From UBA6624 sp964343345 [NCBI: uncultured bacterium] (GTDB lineage: Bacteria > UBP7 > UBA6624), in NCBI GenBank assembly GCA_964343345.1, contig CAYFJE010000004.1, forward strand, positions 1-32,659: DNA of 32,659 bases, given 5' to 3'. The notes under the pieces were generated by a model that was not told where the DNA came from, ran no database searches, and was given only the letters and a program-made list of their open reading frames with translations. Shown here piece after piece: positions 15,238 to 23,910 of this stretch. Position 1 is the first letter of the stretch. The number at the start of each line of letters is the position of its first letter. The position numbers were made by a program, and so were the translations under genes.

Positions 15238-15930
15238 ATGATTTTTTACATTTTTTTAATCTTTTTTTCTACCAACCCTTCAATAAAGATTGAAGGAGAG
15301 CCTATGTATTTTTCTCAAACCAAAGATAAAACTCAAGTTGAATTGCCAAAAGGGGGAAGTCTTGTTTCCGATGAATTTTTGATTGAAGCTGGTTATTTAT
15401 TTAGTGATTATGATTTAAAAGGAAATTTGAATGTAAAGGGTTCAAATGGAATATTATTTTCCAATGATTCTTATTCTCTCCTTGCGGAAAGTTTTCTTTT
15501 TGATAATCAAACTTTAAATATATCAGGAAATGTCGAAGGTTTTTTTGAAGATTTTTTAAAATTTAAATCTGATACAGTTGTTTTAGATTTTAAAAAAAAT
15601 AATTTGATTTTTGAAAAAACGATAAAAAAGCCACTTCTTTTATACAGAGATTTTTCTTTAAGTTCAGATTTTTTTAATTTTGACCTTTCAGAAAATTTTT
15701 TTTCAGGGGAAAAAAATGTTCAATTTCATTTTTCCAAAGATTTTGATTTCGTTTCTGGTACTGCTGATTCTTTTAATCTAAATATGGAGGAAAATTTGGT
15801 TTCTTTTTATGAAATTTTTTTAAATTACAGTAAAGGGTATGATATCAAATCTGAGTATGTTGAAATGGATATTCAAACTATGGAAATGAAATCCAATGGA
15901 TATTTTGAGTTGAAGATTGATAATGATTAA
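15238..15930 (+). CDS. Predicted exported OstA/LptA-like beta-strand protein
   Basis: About 230 aa. A short hydrophobic N terminus (MIFYIFLIFFSTNPS) looks like a signal peptide or anchor. The rest is a regular alternation of short beta strands typical of OstA/LptA/LptC jelly-roll proteins: IKIEGEPMYFSQTKD, LLAESFLFDNQTLNISGNVEGFFED, FKSDTVVLDFKKNNLIFE and EYVEMDIQTMEMKSNGYFELKID. The pattern of x-A/S-x-x-hydrophobic-D-hydrophobic followed by N-GNV fits LptA repeats, which carry lipopolysaccharide across the periplasm. No specific catalytic residues are expected. It overlaps the next exported protein by 8 nt. The LptA versus LptC assignment is uncertain. Confidence 0.5.
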   Translation: MIFYIFLIFFSTNPSIKIEGEPMYFSQTKDKTQVELPKGGSLVSDEFLIEAGYLFSDYDLKGNLNVKGSNGILFSNDSYSLLAESFLFDNQTLNISGNVEGFFEDFLKFKSDTVVLDFKKNNLIFEKTIKKPLLLYRDFSLSSDFFNFDLSENFFSGEKNVQFHFSKDFDFVSGTADSFNLNMEENLVSFYEIFLNYSKGYDIKSEYVEMDIQTMEMKSNGYFELKIDND

Positions 15931-16984
15931 ATCACGGTTTTTCATTCTCTTTGTTTTTTTTATGGGTTTTTCTCCCATTCATCAGAGTTCTGTAAGGGTT
16001 TTACCATCTCAAGAAGATGTCCGTACTTCCCCTTTGGTTTTAAGTCATGGTGTTATCTTTATCAGTGCTTCAGGGACTGTTTCTAATTGGCCTGAAAAGA
16101 AGACTATTTGGGATTCTGGTTATAAATTAAGACTCCATCCAAAAGTTGTCGATTTTGATGGATTGATAATTTTTCCATCAGTTTTTAATCCAGAAGTTGC
16201 TGCTTTCACAATTGATGGAGAGAAAGTTTGGTCTTTTAGGGTTCCTGGGACACCTTCCTCTCCAGTCAAAATGGGAGAAAATTTAATTACACATAGCAAT
16301 AAGGGTTTTTTAACTATTTCCAACAAGAAGGGAGAGATTCTTCAACAAGATTTTATAGGTGTAAAGAGTCAGATATTTCATAGTTATCCTGTTGTTGTTA
16401 ATGAAAATCAAGTTTTGATTTATGGTTCAGAAATGGAAGGAGATCGTGGAAGTATGGTTTTGTGGGATATTCAAGAGCGTTCTGAGTTATGGAGACTCAA
16501 GTATGAAGATGTGTTTATTTCTCCACCTGCATTTAACAAAGACACACTCATAATAAAGTCAGGAGATTCTTCAGGAAGGATAATTCTTGTCGAATTGGAA
16601 ACAGGAATGATTATTTCAAAAGTTGGATTTGCTGGATCTAATGATTTGAGATTTACAGCTGCAGAAAATGATGGGGATTTTTTTTATTTGAGTTTAAACA
16701 ATACTGTTATCAAGGTTGAAGACAGTGGACAGGTTGTTTGGGAATTTAATGGTGAAGGTGTTTTTACATCTCCTGTTGTTTGGGATAAGTATTTAGTTTT
16801 AGGTTCTCGAAACTCAACATCTAAAGCCGGAAATGGAATTGGGTTTTTTGATTTAGACACAGGAGATTTGATTTATTGGCATGAACTAGAAAATGGAATA
16901 AACGCTCCACCTATCGTCTCGAATGGTTCTTGTATTGTTGTCGGTAGAGATGGATTAGCTCATTTTTTCACACTAGAAAATTAA
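15923..16984 (+). CDS. Exported PQQ-like (BamB-type) beta-propeller protein
   Basis: About 353 aa from ATG 15923. The signal peptide is MIKSRFFILFVFFMGFSPI. Repeated blades follow the pattern of an outer strand, a ...G.L...D..TG..IW motif and an inner strand: SNWPEKKTIWDSGYKLRLHP, VAAFTIDGEKVWSFRVPGTP, FLTISNKKGEILQQDF, SMVLWDIQERSELWRLKYED, IILVELETGMIISKVGF, IKVEDSGQVVWEFNGEG and GFFDLDTGDLIYWHELENGI. That suggests seven or eight blades. BamB-like propellers scaffold outer-membrane assembly, and other members bind PQQ; no catalytic motif for a dehydrogenase is seen. The pairing with an OstA-like gene suggests an envelope role. A TTG at 15917 is a less likely start. Confidence 0.72.
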   Translation: MIKSRFFILFVFFMGFSPIHQSSVRVLPSQEDVRTSPLVLSHGVIFISASGTVSNWPEKKTIWDSGYKLRLHPKVVDFDGLIIFPSVFNPEVAAFTIDGEKVWSFRVPGTPSSPVKMGENLITHSNKGFLTISNKKGEILQQDFIGVKSQIFHSYPVVVNENQVLIYGSEMEGDRGSMVLWDIQERSELWRLKYEDVFISPPAFNKDTLIIKSGDSSGRIILVELETGMIISKVGFAGSNDLRFTAAENDGDFFYLSLNNTVIKVEDSGQVVWEFNGEGVFTSPVVWDKYLVLGSRNSTSKAGNGIGFFDLDTGDLIYWHELENGINAPPIVSNGSCIVVGRDGLAHFFTLEN

Positions 16985-16985
16985 T

Positions 16986-17861
16986 TTGAAAAATATTCTT
17001 ATATTTGGTGCTACATCTTCTGGAAAAACTTCATTATCCATATCTCTTGCAAAAAGAATTGATGCTGAAATTATTAATTTAGACAGTCGGCTTTTTTATA
17101 AAGGTATGAATATAGGAACTGCAAAACCTTCAGAGAAAGAGATGCAAAACATACCTCACCATTTAATTGATTTTTCTAATCCAGGAAAGCAAGTAACTGC
17201 TGGGGAATGGCATAAAAGGTTTCAAGATGTTTTTGAAATGTTACAAAAAAAGAAAAAAAACATTATTCTTGTAGGGGGAACTGGTTTTTATGCTCGTATA
17301 CTTTTGGAAGGTTGGGATCTTGGTGAATTGCCTCCAGATGAAAAAAGAAGAAAAGAGCTTTTGGATTTTGAAAAGAATCGTCCTGGCTATATTTACAATT
17401 TATTGAAAGAAATGAATTTTGAAAAATCAAAAATGATAAACGAAAGGGATTTTCCAAGATTGATCAGGGCTATAGAGATTGAAGAGTCAGGTCCAGATTC
17501 TTTCCCAGGTTCAAAGGACCCCATCAAGCTTTCAACTTTTTATCTTGATGTTGAAAAAGAAAATTTGGATCAGAGGATTTTTAAAAGGACTAATGAAATG
17601 TTAAGAAATGGATTAGAGGAAGAGGCACGATTTTTGTGGAAGAAATATCCAGAAAGCTCAATTCTTTCAAAAACTATTGGTTATGCTGAGTTTTCACCAA
17701 GCAAAAAACATGAAGAAGCCTTCGAGGAAATCAATCAAAACACTATAAGATTGGCAAAAAAACAAAGAACCTGGGCACGGGGTTTGTCTTTAGATTTTGA
17801 AATAAACGGTAGTTTGAATTTGCAAAAACAAGTTGAATTTATTTTAAGGAAGGTTCTGTGA
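16986..17861 (+). CDS. miaA: tRNA dimethylallyltransferase
   Basis: 291 aa. Adds dimethylallyl to A37 of tRNAs reading UNN codons. P-loop FGATSSGKTSLSISLA, then IINLDSRLFYKGMNIGTAKPS (catalytic Asp and substrate Thr), HHLIDFSNPGKQVTAGEW, IILVGGTGFYARILLEG, the RLIRAIEI helix and the SKTIGYAEF motif near the end. All family blocks are in order. It starts with TTG 16986, one base after the upstream stop, and overlaps nfo by 4 nt. Confidence 0.95.
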   Translation: MKNILIFGATSSGKTSLSISLAKRIDAEIINLDSRLFYKGMNIGTAKPSEKEMQNIPHHLIDFSNPGKQVTAGEWHKRFQDVFEMLQKKKKNIILVGGTGFYARILLEGWDLGELPPDEKRRKELLDFEKNRPGYIYNLLKEMNFEKSKMINERDFPRLIRAIEIEESGPDSFPGSKDPIKLSTFYLDVEKENLDQRIFKRTNEMLRNGLEEEARFLWKKYPESSILSKTIGYAEFSPSKKHEEAFEEINQNTIRLAKKQRTWARGLSLDFEINGSLNLQKQVEFILRKVL

Positions 17862-18703
17862 GTCTGGCTTTTGGATCTCATGTTTCCATTGCCGGAGGTG
17901 TTTTTAATTCTATTGAAAGAGCAAAAGAGGTTGGTTGTGATTCTTTTCAGATTTTTGTAAAGCCAAATCGACAATGGCGTTTACCGAAAATCAGTCAGGA
18001 TGAAGCAAATTCATTTTTGAAAGAAGCAGACAAATTTTTGATCTATCCTATTGCTCATTCCTCTTATCTCTTGAATCTCGGAAGTTCAAATGAAAAGGTT
18101 TTAAATCAGTCTATAGAAACCTTGATTGCAGAATTGGAAGCATGTGACTTGTTAAAAATAAAAAACTTAGTACTACATCCTGGGAGCCATGGAGGTGATG
18201 GGGAAGAAGTTGGGTTAAAAAGGATTAAAAAATCACTTTTTTCTGTTTTTAAAAGATTCAAGGGAAAATGTAATGTATGTCTTGAATTAACAGCTGGCAC
18301 TGGATTTAATTTAGGTTATAAGTTTGAGCATATTTCTTGGCTTATCAAAAATGGACCTTCGGAAAAGTTAACTGTTTGTCTTGATACTGCACATATTTTT
18401 GGTGCTGGATATGATATTGCTAATAATAAAAAATACAAAGAAATTGAATCTTTGTTTGAAAAAACAATTGGATGGGACAAACTCCAGTGTTTACATTTGA
18501 ATGATTCAAAATGTGAATTAGGAAGTAGAAAAGATAGACACGAGCATATCGGGAAGGGTTTTATTGGGCTTCAAGGATTTAAGAATATACTGGATTCTTG
18601 CTCTGATTTAAATATACCAGCAATAATTGAAACCCCTAAGAAAGAGAAGGAAGACGATATGAAGAATCTTAGAGTTTTAAGGGATATGTATTGGAAAAAT
18701 TAA
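17858..18703 (+). CDS. nfo: Endonuclease IV (AP endonuclease)
   Basis: 281 aa, three-zinc TIM barrel that cuts 5' of abasic sites. Zinc ligands are visible in family blocks: FGSHVSIAGG, FVKPNRQWR, IAHSSYLLNLGS, LVLHPGSHGG, CLELTAGTGFNLG (Glu), CLDTAHIFGAGYD (Asp, His), LHLNDSKCELGSRKDRHEHIGKG (His, Asp, His) and IIETPKKEKEDDM (Glu). Full length, with a GTG start overlapping miaA by 4 nt. It overlaps the pabB start by 13 nt at the other end. The grouping with pabB is positional only. Confidence 0.95.
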   Translation: MSLAFGSHVSIAGGVFNSIERAKEVGCDSFQIFVKPNRQWRLPKISQDEANSFLKEADKFLIYPIAHSSYLLNLGSSNEKVLNQSIETLIAELEACDLLKIKNLVLHPGSHGGDGEEVGLKRIKKSLFSVFKRFKGKCNVCLELTAGTGFNLGYKFEHISWLIKNGPSEKLTVCLDTAHIFGAGYDIANNKKYKEIESLFEKTIGWDKLQCLHLNDSKCELGSRKDRHEHIGKGFIGLQGFKNILDSCSDLNIPAIIETPKKEKEDDMKNLRVLRDMYWKN

Positions 18704-19899
18704 ATTGGAATTACCAGTTGATAGATGTTTTCACATCTTTAGAAAAAGATAACAATATTTTTTATTTAGACGATGTTACTTCAGGTGGTTGGAGCTACAT
18801 TGTTATTTTAGAAAATCCTTTAAAAGGGAATCCTTGGGAGATTATGGACATCAACGAGTCCAAAAAAATAATAAAAAGTGATATCCCTTTTTCCGGAGGC
18901 TTGGTTGGGTGGCTTCCTTATAGCATTAATTCTTCTGAAAATTGGGATAATCCAAAAAAACATCCTTGGGATCATGATTTTCATCTTTTTGAAGCGAAAT
19001 ATATTTTATGTTTTCATAAGTCTTATGGTTGGTGGACTACAGAGGTGAATAGGTTTAAAGACATTAAGGTTTTGAAAAAAAAAAAGAATACCCCTATAGG
19101 GTATCTTGAATCTACGATTAATTTTGAACAATATTCTAAAGAATTAAATCTTATAAAAAATAAAATTTTTAATGGTGAGATGTATGAAGCAAATTTCACT
19201 TTCAAACTGTTTGGAAAAATAAAAAACCCTTTAGACCTTTATTTAAAATTCAGAAATTTTTGTCAAACTGATTTATGCTCTTACTTGAAATATGAAGATT
19301 TTGTAATAGGTTCAGGTTCTCCAGAATTGTTTCTTTCATGTGAAAATGATATTTTTTTTTCAGAACCAATGAAAGGAACAACTACTAAAAAAGCAACTAG
19401 TCTTATTGAGAATCCAAAGGAGAGAAGTGAACTCTCTATAATTGTCGATCTTGTTAGAAATGATTTTTATAAATGTTGTTATTTTGAGTCGGTCTCTGTT
19501 TCCGACTCTTCTTTGGTTAAAGAGTATCCAACAATAAAACAAGCTGTAGCTAAAATTTACGGAAAGAAGAAAAAATCTTTAAAAAAATGGGAAATGATTA
19601 AATCCCTTTTTCCTTCAGGGTCTGTCACTGGGGCTCCCAGATCTACGGTAATAAGACATTTAGATGAAAGAGAAAAACATGCACGCGGAGTTTATTGTGG
19701 AGCTATGGGGTGGTGGTCTTATGGAGGAAATTATAAGTTATCTTTACCTATAAGAACTTTTGTTTCTTCCGGAGAGGATTTAGAGTATTGTGTTGGAAGC
19801 GGTGTTACATGGAGAAGTAACCCTCAACATGAGTGGCTTGAATGTAAGGAAAAGGCTAAATGTATTGAAAAGTCTTTAAGTGAGGGGATTTTCTGGTGA
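18691..19899 (+). CDS. pabB: Aminodeoxychorismate synthase component I
   Basis: 402 aa. Converts chorismate and ammonia to 4-amino-4-deoxychorismate for folate. Chorismate-binding domain: FNGEMYEANFTFKLFG, GSGSPELFL, EPMKGTTTKKA, IIVDLVRNDFYK, LFPSGSVTGAPRS, ARGVYCGAMGWWSYGG and the terminal VGSGVTWRSNPQHEWLECKEKA. The Lys in PMKGT marks PabB rather than anthranilate synthase, which has Ala there. The amidotransferase partner (PabA/TrpG) is not in the window. The TTG 18691 start lies inside nfo; another TTG at 18706 is possible. It overlaps the PabC-like gene by 4 nt, giving a two-gene pABA module. Confidence 0.92.
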   Translation: MEKLNWNYQLIDVFTSLEKDNNIFYLDDVTSGGWSYIVILENPLKGNPWEIMDINESKKIIKSDIPFSGGLVGWLPYSINSSENWDNPKKHPWDHDFHLFEAKYILCFHKSYGWWTTEVNRFKDIKVLKKKKNTPIGYLESTINFEQYSKELNLIKNKIFNGEMYEANFTFKLFGKIKNPLDLYLKFRNFCQTDLCSYLKYEDFVIGSGSPELFLSCENDIFFSEPMKGTTTKKATSLIENPKERSELSIIVDLVRNDFYKCCYFESVSVSDSSLVKEYPTIKQAVAKIYGKKKKSLKKWEMIKSLFPSGSVTGAPRSTVIRHLDEREKHARGVYCGAMGWWSYGGNYKLSLPIRTFVSSGEDLEYCVGSGVTWRSNPQHEWLECKEKAKCIEKSLSEGIFW

Positions 19900-20609
19900 A
19901 TTCTTTTTTATGGGTTGATGAATCTTGGAAAAGACAGGATTTTGATTTTCTATCATTGTCTGACAGAAACGGTATCTATGAAACTATGTTGGTAGTTGAT
20001 GGTGAAATAAAAAACAAAACAGAACATGAAAAAAGGTTTATTGCAGGTTGTGAATTTTTAAAACTTCCAAATTTACCAGGCCCTAATCCTCCTGAAGGTC
20101 TTCTTGGCGAATGGACTTTAAGGTGGGCTAGATGGCATGGCTGTCCAATGGGAAATTTAGGACATCTTTGGAAAGGGAGCTTGCAGCCTATACAGTCTGG
20201 ATTTTTGAATGTTGGGTTGGTTTCAGTTAATGCAGTTCCAAAAGTTCCTTCTTTGAATGTTAAGCATCTTCAACTTCTCGAAAGAGTAAAAATCAAACAA
20301 AAAATAAAAGAAAAATATGGATGGGATGATTATTTGGTCGTAGATAATGACAGTGTTCTTGAAGGGAGTAATTGGGCTTTAATGCTTTTAAAAGAAGGTA
20401 AATGGGTTGTTCCTAAATTCACTAAAGGACTTTTAAAAAGTACAACTATTAAAAGTTATCTGAATCTAGGTAAATTTGAAGACAGAATACTAATTCAACA
20501 GAAAATCTCTTTAAATGACTTAAAAGAATCTAAGGATATTAGAGGACCATCTTCTTCTGGAGTTAGAAAAATAAAAATAATTTCGAATAGTATTTTGGAT
20601 TCTGTTTAG
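19896..20609 (+). CDS. pabC: Class IV PLP enzyme, probable aminodeoxychorismate lyase (divergent PabC)
   Basis: 237 aa, GTG start. Fold type IV pattern: LSLSDRNGIYETMLVVDGEI (family DRGfxyGdGvFET), EHEKRF (family H-x-x-RL), then NVKHLQLLERVKIKQKIKEK with K123 as the expected Schiff-base Lys, DYLVVDNDSVLEGSNWALML with E156 at the cofactor N1-contact position (33 residues after K123, as in relatives), and VVPKFTKGLLKST. Both catalytic landmarks are kept, although overall similarity is weak. It would release pyruvate from aminodeoxychorismate to give 4-aminobenzoate. Its stop overlaps the stop of the convergent hflC gene by 4 bp, with no terminator between. Confidence 0.75.
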   Translation: MNSFLWVDESWKRQDFDFLSLSDRNGIYETMLVVDGEIKNKTEHEKRFIAGCEFLKLPNLPGPNPPEGLLGEWTLRWARWHGCPMGNLGHLWKGSLQPIQSGFLNVGLVSVNAVPKVPSLNVKHLQLLERVKIKQKIKEKYGWDDYLVVDNDSVLEGSNWALMLLKEGKWVVPKFTKGLLKSTTIKSYLNLGKFEDRILIQQKISLNDLKESKDIRGPSSSGVRKIKIISNSILDSV

Positions 20610-21559
20610 TTTTCTTTTGATATTTTTTTAACTTTTCCAGAATCAAGTAATTCATAGAAAGCACCTTCGTTTGTTAATACGAGAGATAGGTTGTCACCTG
20701 TCATGTTTTCATATATTGATAGTAATTTCCAAAATCTATAAAACTCAGGATTTTTTTCATAAGCATCAGCATATATCTGTATAGCGAGAGCATCAGCTTC
20801 TCCTTTGATTTCTTCAGCAGAATTGTATGCTTCAGACTGTATTGCAAGAAGTTCTTTTTCCATATCTCCCCTGATTTTTGCTGCCTCTCCTTCTCCTTCG
20901 GATTTGAATTTTTCGGCAATTCTTTCTCTCTCAGAGATCATTCTTGAAAAAACTGTTCTTTGTACAGATTCCACATAGTTTAAATGTTTAATTCTGATGT
21001 CTATAAGATCAATTCCAAAATGTTGAACACTTGGTCTTGCCTGAGAAAGTATTAGATTTTCTAAACCGTCTCTACCAAGTTTTAATTCAATCAAAAACTC
21101 TGGAGCAATTTGAACATCTTCACCTAAATCTTCAGTTGCAATTCCACTTCTGTCAGTTGATCTAACAGTTTCAATAAGGTCTAATCCAGTAATTACATTT
21201 CTTACAACAGAATCAAGGACATCATCTAACCTTGATTGAGCACCTCTTTCATCTGTTACTGATTGAAAAAACAGAAGAGGGTTACTTATTCTCCATCTTG
21301 CAGTTGTGTCAACAAAGATGAAAGTTTTATCAAGTGTTGGAACTTGTTCAGGGTATCCATCCCATTCAAGAATCTGATCACTGAACCTGTTTGCTTTTTG
21401 TATGAACGGAATTTTCAAATATAAACCTGGATTTTCTATAGTTTTACCTACAGGTTCTCCAAATTGAGTCACAATGACCTGTTCTGTTTCATCAACTATA
21501 TAAAGGCTCGACAAGATTGTTCCTAAGACAAGGTATATAAATATCCAAGACTTTTTCAT
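20606..21559 (-). CDS. hflC: HflC, SPFH-domain membrane protein (FtsH modulator)
   Basis: 317 aa. N-terminal signal-anchor WIFIYLVLGTILSSLYIV, then the SPFH/prohibitin domain: VDETEQVIVTQFGEPVG, ENPGLYLKIPFIQKANRF, TLDKTFIFVDTTARWRISNP. A long charged coiled-coil follows (MISERERIAEKFKSEGEGEAAKIRGDMEKELL as a region, 214 onward), then FYRFWKLLSIYENM, matching HflC rather than HflK. With HflK it forms a large periplasmic cage around the FtsH protease. It starts directly after hflK, sharing one base. Confidence 0.93.
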   Translation of the reverse strand: MKKSWIFIYLVLGTILSSLYIVDETEQVIVTQFGEPVGKTIENPGLYLKIPFIQKANRFSDQILEWDGYPEQVPTLDKTFIFVDTTARWRISNPLLFFQSVTDERGAQSRLDDVLDSVVRNVITGLDLIETVRSTDRSGIATEDLGEDVQIAPEFLIELKLGRDGLENLILSQARPSVQHFGIDLIDIRIKHLNYVESVQRTVFSRMISERERIAEKFKSEGEGEAAKIRGDMEKELLAIQSEAYNSAEEIKGEADALAIQIYADAYEKNPEFYRFWKLLSIYENMTGDNLSLVLTNEGAFYELLDSGKVKKISKEN

Positions 21560-22560
21560 TATTTTTGTTCTTCCTCTCCTAGATTTAAGAACGGTAAAAC
21601 ACCATGAAGGTCTCCGTCAATTACAATTATTTTTCTTATTTTTTCAATTAGTTTTTCCATTGCTTCAAGATAAAGTCTAGTCTCAGTAACTTCTTGAGCT
21701 TTTTCCCAAGCTTCTCTTACTTGATCGAATCTTGCAGCATCACCTTTAGCTTCGTTTACCCTTTTTGTTGCATAACCTTCGGCTTCGGCAATCTTTTGAG
21801 CTGCTTGACCTTTCGCTAACGGAACTTTTTGGTTGTATGTTTGTCTAGCTTGGTTTATCGTTGTTTCTTTTTGCTGGATTGATTCATTTACTTCATTAAA
21901 TGCACCTTTTACAGATTCTGGTGGATTTACATCTTGGAGTTGAACTAGGTCGATTGCAATTCCGGTGTCGTAAAGGTTCATGAAGTTTTGAAGAGATTCC
22001 TCGACCTCCATTTGTATTTCATCTCTTCCACTTGTTAAAACCTCATCAACAAGCCTATCTCCAATAGCTTTCCTCATTGAAACCTCTGAAAGATCTCTTA
22101 GTGTTTCGGTCGGATTTCTCACATTAAAGAGATATTTTTTTGGATCAGATATTCGATATTGGACAACCCATTGAACATCAGCTACATTAAGATCACCAGT
22201 AAGCATTATCCTGACCTCTTCAAAACCTTTGCTGTTATACTGGCTTCTAACACCAGCTTTAACGGTCTTGAATCCAAATTCTTCTTTTAGTTGTTCTCTT
22301 GTAGGAACAAGTACGACTGTCTCTAATGGAGCTGGAAATTTGAAGTTTAATCCTGGGTTTGCCGTTCTTGAAAACTTTCCAAATCTTCTAACAACACCTG
22401 TTTCTTGTGGATTGACCTGATAAATTGTTGTTGATATTATCCAAAAGGCAACTAGCCAACCAAAAAAAACTTTAAACCATTTTTCAGCTTTTTCTTTCAT
22501 TGGGCCCATGTCCATTCCGGATGCATCATTAAACATGTCTTCAATTTCAATTTTTGCCAT
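21559..22560 (-). CDS. hflK: HflK, SPFH-domain membrane protein (FtsH modulator)
   Basis: 333 aa. A short cytoplasmic N terminus lacks the usual Gly-rich stretch; one span follows, VFFGWLVAFWIISTTIYQV, then QETGVVRRFGKFSRTANPGLNFKFPAP, GDLNVADVQWVVQYRISDP and VRNPTETLRDLSEVSMRKAIG, which are HflK-type SPFH blocks. Then LVQLQDVNPPESVKGAFNEV and the helical AEGYATKRVNEAKGDAARF region. Its own promoter, with an extended -10, lies 12 nt before the ATG, so the leader is only about 5-6 nt and has no ribosome binding site. Confidence 0.93.
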   Translation of the reverse strand: MAKIEIEDMFNDASGMDMGPMKEKAEKWFKVFFGWLVAFWIISTTIYQVNPQETGVVRRFGKFSRTANPGLNFKFPAPLETVVLVPTREQLKEEFGFKTVKAGVRSQYNSKGFEEVRIMLTGDLNVADVQWVVQYRISDPKKYLFNVRNPTETLRDLSEVSMRKAIGDRLVDEVLTSGRDEIQMEVEESLQNFMNLYDTGIAIDLVQLQDVNPPESVKGAFNEVNESIQQKETTINQARQTYNQKVPLAKGQAAQKIAEAEGYATKRVNEAKGDAARFDQVREAWEKAQEVTETRLYLEAMEKLIEKIRKIIVIDGDLHGVLPFLNLGEEEQK

Positions 22561-22572
22561 AAGTTAAATCCA

Positions 22573-22581
22573 ATTATACCA
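22573..22581 (-). promoter_or_regulatory. Extended -10 promoter of hflK-hflC
   Basis: Minus-strand TGGTATAAT, which is a TGn extension plus perfect TATAAT, ends 12 nt before the hflK ATG at 22560. The -35 region is weak, as expected for extended -10 promoters. The predicted mRNA leader is about 5-6 nt. Confidence 0.6.
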
Positions 22582-22639
22582 TTGTTCAATTCGAGAAGAT
22601 TGATATCTTCTTGTTAAAAATAGTTGATTTTTTTATCCA

Positions 22640-22686
22640 CCCCCTTTCGAAACCACGCATGTGCGTGTATGCGCACAAAAAGGGGG
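22640..22686 (-). other. GC-rich nested hairpin upstream of the hflK promoter
   Basis: Outer stem CCCCCTTT (22640-22647) with AAAGGGGG (22679-22686); inner perfect 6-bp stem TGTGCG (22660-22665) with CGCACA (22672-22677). A second G6 run (22699-22704) can pair instead with 22635-22643 (ATCC-A-CCCC, one bulge), so two folds compete. No T tract follows on the minus strand, so it is not an intrinsic terminator. It may pause polymerase after the Rho-type region upstream. Confidence 0.4.
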
Positions 22687-22760
22687 GAGACATACAGAGG
22701 GGGGATTAGTTTTGATGGTAAGGGAGTTAGTTTGAAAGAGGGAAGGAAGGGTTTATTTTT
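22681..22760 (-). terminator. Candidate Rho-utilisation region after mqnC
   Basis: Read on the minus strand, this 80-nt stretch directly after the mqnC stop has 33 C and only 2 G by hand count. It is rich in YC dinucleotides and has little self-structure. That C-over-G bubble is the classic rut profile for Rho-dependent termination, and no intrinsic terminator exists between mqnC and hflK. It stands out strongly in an AT-rich genome. Confidence 0.45.
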
Positions 22761-22761
22761 T

Positions 22762-23910
22762 TCAAATAAGAGGAATTGAAAAATCAGATTCATTTTTTCT
22801 TTTTGGCATGGGGTATTCAACATCTTCAGGGAATGTTCTCAATATGTCATAGTATGTATTTCTTTGAGCTGGGATTCTTCCCAAATCTTTTATTAGTCTG
22901 ACAGCTTCATTTGGTCCAACTTTATGATGTACTCCTGTTGCTGCAATTACTTCTTCACCAATAACGACTCCACCAAAATCGTCTGCTCCATAATTCATTG
23001 CCATTTGGCATAATTTTGGACCATCTGTAACCCATCCAGCTTGCAGATGTGGAATATTATCAAGCATTAATCTTCCTAATGCAACATGACGAAGATAAGC
23101 CTCTCCTCCAGGTGCTTTCAAGTGTGTAAGTTCTGTTCCTCCTGGTTGGAAACCCCAGCATACAAATGCTGTAAATCCAGTTGTTTCGTCTTGTAATTTT
23201 CTGAGAACATCAAAATGTTCCATTTTTTCCATTGTCGTTTCTTCGAATCCATAGGTCATTGTGCAACTAGAAGTAAGTCCCTCTTCATGTGCTGATCTGT
23301 GAATGTTAAGCCATACATCTCTACTACTCCTTAAAGGAGATATTTTTTTTCTAACTCTATCAACAAGAATTTCTGCACCTGCACCAGGAAGTGACATGTA
23401 TCCAGATTTTTTTAATTCTGAAAAAACTTTATTGAAACTCATTTTTTCTTTTTTTGCAATCCATTCAATTTCAGCTGATGAAAGACTATGTATTTCAACA
23501 GTGGGGAACTTTTCTTTTATTTTTTCAAATATGTTTTTGAAGTCTTGAATTCTGTATCGTGGATTTACACCTCCCTGCATTAATACTTGAGTGCCCCCAT
23601 AATCAACCAACTCTTGGACCCTCTCCAGTATTTGTTCGATTGTTAAGTCGTACCCTTTTTTTGATTTTGGAAGTTCATAAAAAGCACAAAACTTACACAA
23701 AACATTACATATGTTTGTGTAATTCAAAATAGTATCTACAACAAATGTTCCTAGGTTGCTGGGATTATGTCTTAGCCTGGCTTTATTTGCAAGAAAACCT
23801 AAGAGATTTAATGAGCCATTTTCAAAAAGTTCACTACCATGTTCTTTTGTAAGCCTTTCTTGGTTATTGAAAGTTTCTACAGCTTCTTTCAGCAAGGGGG
23901 TTGTTTTCAT
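22762..23910 (-). CDS. mqnC: Cyclic dehypoxanthinyl futalosine synthase (radical SAM)
   Basis: 382 aa. Cyclises dehypoxanthine futalosine in the futalosine route to menaquinone. Radical SAM cluster C68-x3-C72-x2-C75 in NYTNICNVLCKFCAFYEL; then VLMQGGVNPRYRIQDF, HSLSSAEIEWIA, SGYMSLPGAGAEILVDRVRKK, TMTYGFEETTMEK, FVCWGFQPGGTEL and GADDFGGVVIGEEV, all MqnC-like. It is distinguished from MqnE (also in this window) by GAGAEIL instead of GGGAEIF and by the WGFQPG motif. It shares one base with the upstream mqnA stop, so the two are co-expressed. A C-rich region follows. Confidence 0.93.
   Translation of the reverse strand: MKTTPLLKEAVETFNNQERLTKEHGSELFENGSLNLLGFLANKARLRHNPSNLGTFVVDTILNYTNICNVLCKFCAFYELPKSKKGYDLTIEQILERVQELVDYGGTQVLMQGGVNPRYRIQDFKNIFEKIKEKFPTVEIHSLSSAEIEWIAKKEKMSFNKVFSELKKSGYMSLPGAGAEILVDRVRKKISPLRSSRDVWLNIHRSAHEEGLTSSCTMTYGFEETTMEKMEHFDVLRKLQDETTGFTAFVCWGFQPGGTELTHLKAPGGEAYLRHVALGRLMLDNIPHLQAGWVTDGPKLCQMAMNYGADDFGGVVIGEEVIAATGVHHKVGPNEAVRLIKDLGRIPAQRNTYYDILRTFPEDVEYPMPKRKNESDFSIPLI

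Noticed and set aside
22640-22686. Intrinsic terminator of mqnC
   Set aside because: On the minus strand the stem is followed by GGATAAAAAAA, with no T tract, so Rho-independent termination is not supported.
22681-22750. Possible G-quadruplex on the plus strand (several G tracts of 3 to 6)
   Set aside because: Loops between tracts are mostly longer than 10 nt, so a stable quadruplex is doubtful; the C-rich minus-strand transcript explains the composition better.
22614-22823. Short minus-strand open frame crossing the mqnC 3' end and the C-rich region
   Set aside because: It overlaps mqnC out of frame and its residues come from low-complexity CCC/CTT repeats; the stretch is better read as a Rho-type region.
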